NCBI RefSeq assembly: GCF_000716595.1
Contig: NZ_JNXC01000052.1
Coordinates: 1-52,913, forward strand
DNA length: 52,913 nucleotides
Reading direction: 5' to 3'
Origin: Saccharothrix sp. NRRL B-16314
GTDB lineage: Bacteria > Actinomycetota > Actinomycetes > Mycobacteriales > Pseudonocardiaceae
Below are positions 9,201 through 16,285 of the stretch, piece after piece. Position 1 is the stretch's first letter. The number at the start of each line of letters is the position of its first letter. Under the pieces are notes generated by a model. It did no database searches. It was not told the origin of the DNA and saw nothing but the letters and a program-made list of their open reading frames with translations. A program made the translations under genes and the position numbers.

Positions 9201-9470
9201 CTCGTCAAGGCGTTCCTGGCGCGTGTCGAACGCGCCGACGCCACCGAACTCGAGCGGGTCGAGGCCCACTTGAACGACCTCATCGAGACGTGGGCGAAGC
9301 GGGCGGTCGACGCGGAGTCCTTCGGTGGTCTGCGCTACAGCCAGGGAGGCCGTGAACGACCCAAACTGCTCAGGCGGTTCACCGAGCGAGGTGACGGCTG
9401 GGCGACGCTCGACTCGATGCGCAGCGTCGACGTGGAGGTCCAAGTCCAGGTGAGGGGGGCGCGGAAGTGA
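6294..9470 (+). CDS. drmA: DrmA-like DISARM SF2 helicase
   Basis: 1058 residues from ATG 6294, which overlaps the previous stop by 4 bp. An in-frame GTG at 6258 is less likely. The N-terminus (LEYLHDQLVGP, then HRYLTAVLFPM) is typical of DrmA. Helicase motifs are present: Walker A FPTGGGKTEAYLGL near residue 437, Walker B variant IIQDEFHLISG near residue 643, motif III ATATIRRADEQ near 682, and motif VI QATSRVGRSADRPGL near 876. A CPWCG...CVNDKCPF zinc-binding cluster sits between motifs I and II (about 553-590). DrmA and DrmB form the core DISARM complex, which blocks incoming phage DNA by translocating on DNA with 5' overhangs or loops. All motifs look intact. Confidence 0.9.
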   Translation: MTEVQTTGFPDRDRVLEYLHDQLVGPAEGDDEVLYEKAPQHRYLTAVLFPMSLTPPADASGPADDAEEVDEQAGALPEDDDEDPITLAGQSRPSSAGFSFMTTGRSAIDVEVRAARYLSVADDEWQREPLDLVGDEAVRLEPSPSGTSRGEPLWDGAASIEVTWRPHADGVIVTVVLVNRAVQAERQQVNPEDCLFQVSLHCSVVEGSIIPYPAQARAHSDEEAEELDLQYRDVPVYAVGHGTAARWDITGEQPDWVGTSFLPVHVVPDVAFDLPDGANLPDVADVLRLNFLGGIDKNPKPVFDALTRFVDRYSGWIEATWDAAAETLATRLHPAAKRLRDRAERARDRMLAGIEFLGEDQDALKAFALANRVMLMQMAHSREDLAGSPHAPSEAPDPKVDYDSLDHAWRPFQLGFLLMTVEGVVREGDERDLVDLIWFPTGGGKTEAYLGLAAFSILHRRLTRGDAGAGTTVITRYTLRLLTSQQFQRAATMIAACELVRRGADGQLGSRPVSIGLWVGGDNSPNTFTEARRLLARARDGAAGDQGFQIESCPWCGTRIVPSRSEDEQRWGISATNNSFRVRCVNDKCPFRTELPMSSVDEDLYLNPPTMLVGTVDKFARTVWKEDTGALFGAGRDPGPSLIIQDEFHLISGPLGTIVGLYEAAFDVLLEHLGHKPKIVAATATIRRADEQTKGVFGRPVALFPPAGVDASDSYFVRTDRERPGRAYAGVMPQGHTPLTALIHVAAAQLQAPVEVDLAPAAKDAYSTLVVYHNSLRELGKTINLASDDIPSRLKVIARAEDDVRHLDDDNVVELTSNVASAQIPQRLDRLKKPHDEPGGVAFLASTNMISVGVDVGRLGIMTVVGQPKTTAEYIQATSRVGRSADRPGLVVTVYSPSKPRDRSHYESFAPYHATLYRSVEPSSVTPFSVPARLRALHADLVVLVRHALGLSSDQEAASFDPSDERFLALVKAFLARVERADATELERVEAHLNDLIETWAKRAVDAESFGGLRYSQGGRERPKLLRRFTERGDGWATLDSMRSVDVEVQVQVRGARK

Positions 9471-11245
9471 CCGTGCGCAAGGTTCGGCGCTCGCAGATCA
9501 TCAGTCCGTTCGGTCCCGGAGCGATCATCGACCTCGTCGGGGAGTCGTTCGTGGTGGAGGACGCCGGCAAGTGGCGGGGTCCTCATGTGTCCGTCGACTT
9601 CCCCCGCCTGGCGGCCTACTTGCGGGTGGATTCGCTGGCGGCGCCGTCATCCCACCGCCCGATCCCCTACTACCGGTTCCCCCAATGGCTGTTCTGCCCG
9701 TCATGCCGGCGCATGAGCCGGTGGATCACCGCCAAGGAGGTGACGAACACCGCCCCCACCTGCGGCTGCCCCGACGGCAAGCAGCTCATCCCCATGAGGT
9801 TCGTGGCGGTGTGCGCCAACGGGCACCTCTCGGACGTGGACTGGGTCCGGTGGGCGCACACCGCGGTCCGCCGCGACCGGAACCAGAACCAGTGCCAGCG
9901 GTCGGACCTGAAATTCCTGAACAAGGCCAACGTCGGTGGTGGGCTCAACTCCCTCGTCGTGCGCTGCGTGTCGTGCAAGGGGGAACGGTCCCTCGACGGC
10001 CTCACCACAAAGATCGGTCTCAGCCAGATCGGCAGCAAGTGCTCGGGCAGGCAGCCGTGGCAGGACCCGACGGACGCCGAGCACTGCTCCGAGCCTGTGG
10101 TGGCGATGCAGCGCGGCGCGTCGAGCGTGTACTTCCCGACCGTCGAGAGTGCGATCGACATCCCGCCCGAGTCCGCGTGGAGCACGATCAGCGACCCGCT
10201 GACAGCGCTGATGAAGAGCACCGAGTTCAAGTTCCTCGTCAGCAACCCGGGCTACAAGCTGGCCAGGAGCATGATCGAGGTGGCGGCCGACGAGTACGGC
10301 GTCCCGGTGGCCGAGGTCGAAGCGGCGCTGGCGCGTGAGGTGGACCACCCGGGGATGCCCGTCGAAGGTGGTCCTGAGAACATCCGCCCGGACGAGTGGG
10401 CCGCGCTGATCAACCCCCAGGACAACCACGACCACCGTGATCGCTTCATCTCACGCCGGGCCGACCGACCGCTGCGCGGCGCGCCTGGTGCCGCGAACGG
10501 CTGGAGCCGGCTGTTCCCCGATGTCGTGCTCGTCGACCGCCTCCGCGAGGTCCGAGTGCTGACGCACTTCGAGCGTCACACGATGAAGGAGAAGGTGCCG
10601 TCAAACCTGAGCGACGACGGTGACTTCCTTCCCGCCGTAGAGGTGTTCGGCGAGGGGTTCTTCCTGAAATTCGACGAAGGAGCCCTGCTCGACTGGGAGC
10701 GATCCGCCGCAGTGGTGGACCGCTGTCGGAAGCTGGTGGAGCGGCACGCGCAGAAGGGCGCGAAGTGGCTTCCCGAGCCCACGCCCCGTTACGTGCTGCT
10801 GCACACGTTCGCGCATCTTCTCCTGCGGAACACCGCCTTCGAAGCCGGTTATTCGACCTCCTCGTTGCGTGAGCGCCTCTACGTGACGAAGAAGGGAACC
10901 AGCCCTGCCATGGCCGGAGTGCTGATCTACACCGCTGCCGGCGACTCCGAGGGCACTCTGGGCGGTCTGGTGCGGATGGGCGAGTTCCCGCGGCTGGGCC
11001 GGCTCCTCGACATGTCGATCACCGCTGCCCGCTGGTGCTCGTTCGACCCGGTGTGCGCGGACCACCCCGGTCAGGGTCCGGACGGGTTGTCGCTGGCCGC
11101 GTGCCACGCGTGCTCGTTGGCGCCGGAGACGAGCTGCGAAGCGACGAACCGGCTCCTGGACCGGCGGCTGCTGGTCGACCCGGTGTTCGGTTTCTTCAAA
11201 GACCTAGCCGCCACCGTCGACGGTGTACCCGGGAGCACGGTGTGA
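9467..11245 (+). CDS. drmB: DrmB-like DUF1998 protein of DISARM
   Basis: 592 residues from a GTG that overlaps the drmA stop by 4 bp. The start RRSQIISPFGPGAIIDL is a strong DrmB signature. It is rich in paired cysteines: FCPSCRR and TCGCPDG near residues 82-105, CANGHLSDVDWV, VRCVSCKGE, and a C-terminal set in SLAACHACSLAPETSC. The DUF1998 region lies in the last third (LLHTFAHLLLRNTAFEAGYS, then AGVLIYTAAGDSEGTLGGL). In known DISARM, DrmB partners DrmA and enhances its activity. Length and motifs look complete, so this pair probably forms a working DrmAB. Confidence 0.9.
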   Translation: MTVRKVRRSQIISPFGPGAIIDLVGESFVVEDAGKWRGPHVSVDFPRLAAYLRVDSLAAPSSHRPIPYYRFPQWLFCPSCRRMSRWITAKEVTNTAPTCGCPDGKQLIPMRFVAVCANGHLSDVDWVRWAHTAVRRDRNQNQCQRSDLKFLNKANVGGGLNSLVVRCVSCKGERSLDGLTTKIGLSQIGSKCSGRQPWQDPTDAEHCSEPVVAMQRGASSVYFPTVESAIDIPPESAWSTISDPLTALMKSTEFKFLVSNPGYKLARSMIEVAADEYGVPVAEVEAALAREVDHPGMPVEGGPENIRPDEWAALINPQDNHDHRDRFISRRADRPLRGAPGAANGWSRLFPDVVLVDRLREVRVLTHFERHTMKEKVPSNLSDDGDFLPAVEVFGEGFFLKFDEGALLDWERSAAVVDRCRKLVERHAQKGAKWLPEPTPRYVLLHTFAHLLLRNTAFEAGYSTSSLRERLYVTKKGTSPAMAGVLIYTAAGDSEGTLGGLVRMGEFPRLGRLLDMSITAARWCSFDPVCADHPGQGPDGLSLAACHACSLAPETSCEATNRLLDRRLLVDPVFGFFKDLAATVDGVPGSTV

Positions 11246-14200
11246 GCGCCGCGTTACGCGCTCCGGTCCACGAGCCGCCTCGTTACGAGGTGGTGGTCGC
11301 CGGCCCCGAGGTCGATCAAGCAGTCGAGGCGGTCGCGGCGTACAAGCGACTGCGCGGGCGCGGCAAGGAGCTCCACGTCATCACGAGGTCCAGCGTGCTG
11401 AAAAGCCGCATCCGGATGCTCCTGCCGTTCGAGAGCCGCGGCGACGTGGCGATGACCTACTACCGCTACTTCTCCGACACGTGGAACGCCGCGCTGCAGA
11501 CCAAGCCGCCGGAGACCGGCGACTACGACATCGACTTCTGGCAGTTCAAGCAACGCCTCCGGGATCGTTACGTCCGCCCGCTCGACCGGCGACACGTCAT
11601 CGTGGTGCAAGGGCAGCAGCTACCGTCCGACTTCTACACGGTGCTGCGGCTGCTGAGCGTCGAAGCGACAGTATTCGTGGACCCCGTGCAGACGGTCGAC
11701 GATTCCGGCACGACGCTCAAGGACCTCACAACGCTGCTGGGTGCCGGCCCGCCGACCACGGTGCGCGATGCGAACAGCGGCACGGCGCAGGTTCGTGCGC
11801 TGCTCCGGCATCTGGACGACAGCTCGGTCCTCGCTGAACCAGCAAGTGGTGATGATCTGCGCCCGGTGCTGATCAACCATGAGGACACCGACGAGGAGAT
11901 CAGGTTCGTCGCGGAGCTGGCGGCAGCACACCGCGACAAGCGGATCGGAGTCTTCCTCCCGACGTGGGGACTGGCGCAGGTCTTCAAGGATGGAATCGGC
12001 GACCTGTTCGACGGCAGGACGCAGTGGCACCTGTCCGGAGTCAGTGTCCCCAAGCACGCCGTGGTATCCGCATCCGATCCCGGCGTCAAGGTGCTGACCT
12101 GGGCCAGCGCCATCGGCATGCGGTTCGACCACGTCGTACTGGCGGGGCTTGACCAGGTGGAGACTCGGTTCCGCTTCGAGAACACGCTGAGGGTGCTTGG
12201 CCCGACGGCTCGTTCCGGGTTGCTCCTGTCCTACTCCGGAGTGGGTCGGCCGACTGCGTTGAGCGGCCTGCCGCTCGCTCTGCTGGACGACCGCACACGC
12301 GACGCACCGGGTGACGAGTGGGTGGAGGTCGGCGCTGTCGCCGCACCGTCCGCTGCAATCCCGAACGTCTCGGAAGAACCGATCGAACCCGGCAAGTCGG
12401 CCATCGACAGCGCTCGTGCCCTTCTCGCCACTCCGCTGCGGAACAGCGCTCGCAGCAAACACCTACTCACCGCCGACCAGGAGGTCGGGTTGGCGACGTT
12501 GATGCGGTCCACCGGTGAGGACTTGCCGGAGGAGCTGCCGAAGGGCTTCCGCTCGACCCTCCGCGACGGCGATGAGCGGGCGAAGGCGTTCGACGCCATG
12601 GTGCTGCACAACACCGGTCTCGTGGGTTCCTGCATCAGCAGGTACCTCGGGGCCGGTCTCGAGTACGAGGATTTGCACCAGCACGGTGTGCTGGGCCTGA
12701 TGAGGGCCATCGAGAAGTGGGACGGCTCCCGCGGGCTGAAGTTCTCCACCTACGCCGTGAACTGGATCAACCAGCACATGGGGCGTGCGATCTCCGATGA
12801 GGGCACGGCCATCCGACTGCCCGTGCACAAGCACGAGGAAGTTCGCAAGGTGCGCGCCACCTGGAACAGGCTGCGCTCCGAGAGGGACGAGGTCTCGATC
12901 GCGGAGGTCGCCGAGCGCACGGGCTTCTCCTCGGAGAAGGTGGTGGACTGCCTGCGCTTGGCCAAGGGCCTGATCAGCCTGGACGCGCCTTTGGGGGTGG
13001 ACGGCGAGATCACGTTCGCCGAACTGGTTCCCATTCCTCTCGACCACGAGTCGAACCCGGATCAAGTGGTGGACCGCATGCTCGGGGCAGAACTCGTGCG
13101 GACAGCGGTCTCGATGCTCAAGGAGCGCGAGGCCGAGGTGCTGCGGTTGCGGTTCGGCTTCGACGGCGGTGACGACCGCACCCTGGACAAGATCGGCGAG
13201 CACTTCTCGTTCACCCGGGAACGGGCGCGGCAGATCGAGTCGAAGGCGAAGAGCAACCTCGTCAAGAAGCTGGCGGAGGTCGGACTCGTCGCCGGTGGCG
13301 CGGAACCAAGCCCTCGGCCCACGACGCCGCGCACCACCCGGCTGCACGTCCTGCGCACGCCTGTCCAGGAAAGGCAACCTCTCGGCACGGAGATCGCGAC
13401 GGGATCGGGTCTTGCGGACCAGCTCGGCGCCACCGGCCAGGACAGCGCAGTCGGGCACCTGCTGATCGCCTTGGTCGACCGCGCGCTCCGGTTCGGTGCA
13501 CGCCACGTCCGGATCAGGACTGCGGGGAGCGGTACGAGCGCCAGGCTTGCGGTCCTCCACGATGGGAGCTCGTTCGCCGGTCCGGCTCTACGCGCGGTCC
13601 TCTCTGACAGCGGGGCACCGTCGCACGAATCGGCCGCCCTCGGCGTCGCCGCCTCCCTGTACGACGAGATCATCACCTGGGACACGCACACGTCATCGGC
13701 CTGTCTCGTGCTCACCTCAGCGTCGGACACCGGCACGTGGTGGTTGAACCGCGGCTCGCGGAGGCTCCCCGCTGGACTCCTACCAGAGGCCAAGGCGGAC
13801 CGGTGGTCGGTCGTGCTGCTCCGCGCACCGCGTCCTCAGGTGGCCGGCGCGCGCATCGGAACGATCCTCGACCGCTGCGTCCTCGACCTCGGTGTGGTGT
13901 TCGGCGAGTTGGTCGAGCGCACCGTCGTCATCGACGTCGACGGGCGGGCGATCACCGCGCAGGACCCGTTCCTGTGGATCAATCCGGCCGGGCAGCACCT
14001 CGGTGAGGAGCGCGTGGCCGCAGAGGGGTTCACGGTGGTCGCGAGCCCTCGCGTGCTCCCTCACCCGGACGCCTTGCGCACGACTGACGTGGCATCAGTT
14101 GGGAACCCCGCCGATTGGCGTGCGAGCCAGGGCTTCTACGTGCGGTGCGACGGTCGGTACCTCTCGCGCGGCGGATGGCTCGGGCTCGACGACCTCGACA

Positions 14201-14397
14201 TGGCCGACGACACCGCGCTCGCCAGGGTGCTCGTCGAAGTGCCGCTCGAGCAGCGGGCGGCCTGGGGTGAGGACCACCCCGGTGCGTTGGTCACACCACC
14301 GGACCCGCTGCGACCGCGGCTCACAGCTCTCGCGCGCATAGCGCGGGGCAAATCAGAACTGGTAATCGAACAACACCGAACTGGGGGGACGACGTGA
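11242..14397 (+). CDS. Fusion: inactive SF1-helicase-like domain, sigma-70 factor, degenerate GHKL ATPase
   Basis: 1051 residues from GTG 11242, overlapping the genes on both sides by 4 bp. Residues 1-370 resemble the later part of an SF1 helicase (VFVDPVQTVDDSGTTLKDL; VLTWASAIGMRFDHVVL; LGPTARSGLLLSYSG) but have no Walker A or B. Residues 405-680 are a primary-type sigma-70 factor: region 1.2 at HLLTADQEVGL, 2.1-2.2 at LEYEDLHQHGVLGLMRAIEK, 2.3-2.4 at GLKFSTYAVNWINQHMGRAI and IRLPVH, region 3 around 541-600, and a 4.2 helix-turn-helix at TLDKIGEHFSFTRERARQIE. Residues 735-1051 resemble GHKL-type ATPases of Z1/AIPR clusters (ALVDRALRFGARHVRI, LHDGSSF, QGFYV...GGWLGL), but the usual Glu and Asn of the N-box are lost. 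Its role is unknown; it could recruit RNA polymerase to the defence complex or switch on transcription (inference). Confidence 0.85.
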   Translation: MSAALRAPVHEPPRYEVVVAGPEVDQAVEAVAAYKRLRGRGKELHVITRSSVLKSRIRMLLPFESRGDVAMTYYRYFSDTWNAALQTKPPETGDYDIDFWQFKQRLRDRYVRPLDRRHVIVVQGQQLPSDFYTVLRLLSVEATVFVDPVQTVDDSGTTLKDLTTLLGAGPPTTVRDANSGTAQVRALLRHLDDSSVLAEPASGDDLRPVLINHEDTDEEIRFVAELAAAHRDKRIGVFLPTWGLAQVFKDGIGDLFDGRTQWHLSGVSVPKHAVVSASDPGVKVLTWASAIGMRFDHVVLAGLDQVETRFRFENTLRVLGPTARSGLLLSYSGVGRPTALSGLPLALLDDRTRDAPGDEWVEVGAVAAPSAAIPNVSEEPIEPGKSAIDSARALLATPLRNSARSKHLLTADQEVGLATLMRSTGEDLPEELPKGFRSTLRDGDERAKAFDAMVLHNTGLVGSCISRYLGAGLEYEDLHQHGVLGLMRAIEKWDGSRGLKFSTYAVNWINQHMGRAISDEGTAIRLPVHKHEEVRKVRATWNRLRSERDEVSIAEVAERTGFSSEKVVDCLRLAKGLISLDAPLGVDGEITFAELVPIPLDHESNPDQVVDRMLGAELVRTAVSMLKEREAEVLRLRFGFDGGDDRTLDKIGEHFSFTRERARQIESKAKSNLVKKLAEVGLVAGGAEPSPRPTTPRTTRLHVLRTPVQERQPLGTEIATGSGLADQLGATGQDSAVGHLLIALVDRALRFGARHVRIRTAGSGTSARLAVLHDGSSFAGPALRAVLSDSGAPSHESAALGVAASLYDEIITWDTHTSSACLVLTSASDTGTWWLNRGSRRLPAGLLPEAKADRWSVVLLRAPRPQVAGARIGTILDRCVLDLGVVFGELVERTVVIDVDGRAITAQDPFLWINPAGQHLGEERVAAEGFTVVASPRVLPHPDALRTTDVASVGNPADWRASQGFYVRCDGRYLSRGGWLGLDDLDMADDTALARVLVEVPLEQRAAWGEDHPGALVTPPDPLRPRLTALARIARGKSELVIEQHRTGGTT

Positions 14398-16139
14398 CGG
14401 ACGGCGAACTCGCCGCCTTCGCGGCCGAGCTGCGGCACAGGGTGGAGGACCGGGTCCAAGCCGAGCCGGAGCTGATGGTGCGGGACGCGTTCGTGACTCT
14501 GGTCGGCGAGCACCTGATCGACGACGGGGCCTTGGACGACCTGGACACCTGCTACCTGTTCGCGCCGTGGCAGAACCGCCGCGTCGAGGTGGCCGGCTAC
14601 GACATCGCGGGTGACGGCACGATCCTGCACCTCGTCACGGCCGACTACGGCGTAGACGCCCAACCGTTGAAGCGCGAGCGACTCACTCAGATGGTTCGCC
14701 GGGTGGGCGCTTTCGCGGAGTTCTGCCGCAATGGCCTGCACGAGCAGCTTGAGCGATCGAGCCCGGCCTACGACATGGTGGAGCGCATCCACGGCGCGTG
14801 GCCTCAATTGCAGATGATCAAAATTTTCGTCTTCACCGACGGGAAGACCGGGCTGCGCCGCGCGGAAGAGGCCACGGTCGCCGGGCTGCCGACTCTGGTG
14901 CACGTGTGGGACGTCAACCGCCTGCACAAGCTGCTCAGCTCCGGTGCCCAGCAGGAGGACATCCTCATCGACGTCGCAGCGATGGGGTACGAGGTGCGGT
15001 GCCTGGAGTCGCCCGAACAGGCCGACGGGTACCGCTGCCTGATGGCGATGCTGCCGGGGAAGCTGCTCGCCGACCTGTACGACGAGCACCACAGCCGCCT
15101 GCTCCAGCGCAACGTGCGCGCCTACCTCCAGGCTCGGGGGAAGGTCAACAGGGGCATCGCCGACACGATCAGAGACCAGCCAGGCCGTTTCCTGGCCTAC
15201 AACAACGGCGTCTCCGCCACCGCCCGGGCCGCTGACCTCGAACGGACGCCCAACGGGTTGGTGCTGCAGGGCCTGACCGAGTTGCAGATCGTCAACGGTG
15301 GGCAGACCACCGCGTCGCTGCACCACGCGGCTCGCAAGGGGATCGACCTCTCTCAAGTGACCGTGCCCGCGAAGATCACCCTGATCCCCGACGACCGGTT
15401 GGACAGCATGGTCCCGGAGATCTCCCGCTTCGCGAACTCGCAGAACGCCGTCACCCCGGCTGACTTCGAGGGCAACAGCCGCTTCCACGTGGGACTGGAG
15501 CGGTGGTCCCGCAACGTCTGGGTGACCCCGCTCGGCGTTGACGTGGTGCAGACCCGTTGGTACTACGAACGGGTCCGCGGGCAGTACGACGTGGACAAGA
15601 ACAAGCGCACCACCGCTGTGGCGCGGCGCCAGTTCGACCGGGAGAACCCTGTGCGGCAGCGCTTCGCCAAGACCGACGCCGCCAAGTACGAGTACGCCTA
15701 CGCGCTCCAGCCGGAGGTCGTGTGCCAGGGAGCCGAGAAGTGCTTCCGGACGTGGACTTCTGAGGGGAAGTTGGCCGAACGCGAGGCTCCTGACGACGTG
15801 TACTTCCGCCATCTGGTCGCCAAGGGGATCGTGTTCCGCGAGGTGCGGACCATCATCCAGAAGCAGAACTTCGGCGGCTATCTCGGGCAGACGGCAGCGC
15901 ACACCGTGTCGCTGATCGTGCACACGCTCGGTGGACTCGACCTGGACCGGCTCTGGCGCGAGCAGACGCTGCCCGAGGCGATCGCCGCAGCGGTGCCCGA
16001 GGTCGCCAGGGCGGTCCGGAAGGTGCTCACCTCGCCTCCTGGCGGAGGCAACGTGACTGAGTGGGCGAAGAAAACCGCTTGCTGGGAGCGCGTCCGCGAA
16101 GTCGGCTGGGCGCCTCCCTCAGATGTCCTCGCCGGTTAG
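14394..16139 (+). CDS. AIPR (abortive infection phage resistance) family protein
   Basis: 581 residues from a GTG overlapping the previous stop by 4 bp. The AIPR core is clear: LLQRNVRAYLQARGKVNRGI, then FLAYNNGVSATAR, then LQIVNGGQTTASLHHA (about residues 237-310) and PEISRFANSQNAVTPADF. Proteins of this family occur in abortive-infection and Z1-type defence clusters; their biochemical activity is poorly defined, and a nucleic-acid or nuclease role is suspected. The usual partner in those clusters is a GHKL ATPase, which here is found as the C-terminal domain of the preceding fusion. This argues that fusion and AIPR act together. AIPR is not part of standard DISARM. Confidence 0.85.
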   Translation: MTDGELAAFAAELRHRVEDRVQAEPELMVRDAFVTLVGEHLIDDGALDDLDTCYLFAPWQNRRVEVAGYDIAGDGTILHLVTADYGVDAQPLKRERLTQMVRRVGAFAEFCRNGLHEQLERSSPAYDMVERIHGAWPQLQMIKIFVFTDGKTGLRRAEEATVAGLPTLVHVWDVNRLHKLLSSGAQQEDILIDVAAMGYEVRCLESPEQADGYRCLMAMLPGKLLADLYDEHHSRLLQRNVRAYLQARGKVNRGIADTIRDQPGRFLAYNNGVSATARAADLERTPNGLVLQGLTELQIVNGGQTTASLHHAARKGIDLSQVTVPAKITLIPDDRLDSMVPEISRFANSQNAVTPADFEGNSRFHVGLERWSRNVWVTPLGVDVVQTRWYYERVRGQYDVDKNKRTTAVARRQFDRENPVRQRFAKTDAAKYEYAYALQPEVVCQGAEKCFRTWTSEGKLAEREAPDDVYFRHLVAKGIVFREVRTIIQKQNFGGYLGQTAAHTVSLIVHTLGGLDLDRLWREQTLPEAIAAAVPEVARAVRKVLTSPPGGGNVTEWAKKTACWERVREVGWAPPSDVLAG

Positions 16140-16285
16140 GCACTCCCGTCTCCCGTTTCATCATTCGCACGTCGGGGCGGTCGAGCGGACCGGTCCCGGG
16201 AAGTGGCATGGAAGAAGTTGAGCAGAACCAGAGCGTCGGTGGCGGAGGTCCCATGTGGGTCCCTGTTCGGAGGGCAGGAGGCGAC
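16140..16285 (+). promoter_or_regulatory. Gap before the methyltransferase, with own ribosome binding site
   Basis: 146 bp between the AIPR stop and the methyltransferase start, the only real gap within the operon. It ends with AGGAGG eight bases before ATG 16286, a much stronger site than those of the coupled genes. It also contains a palindrome GGACCGGTCC (16187-16196) and three GGTCCC words. A separate promoter or operator is possible, but no clear -35/-10 pair is seen. Confidence 0.4.

Noticed and set aside
11035..11241. Upstream extension of the sigma fusion to 11035.
   Set aside because: The extension lies inside drmB and encodes no conserved text. GTG 11242 overlaps the drmB stop by 4 bp, like the other junctions of the operon.
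11242..14397. The fusion as an assembly artefact joining separate genes.
   Set aside because: The frame is uninterrupted for 1051 codons, codon use is uniform, and both ends overlap neighbours by 4 bp, which an accidental join would not produce.
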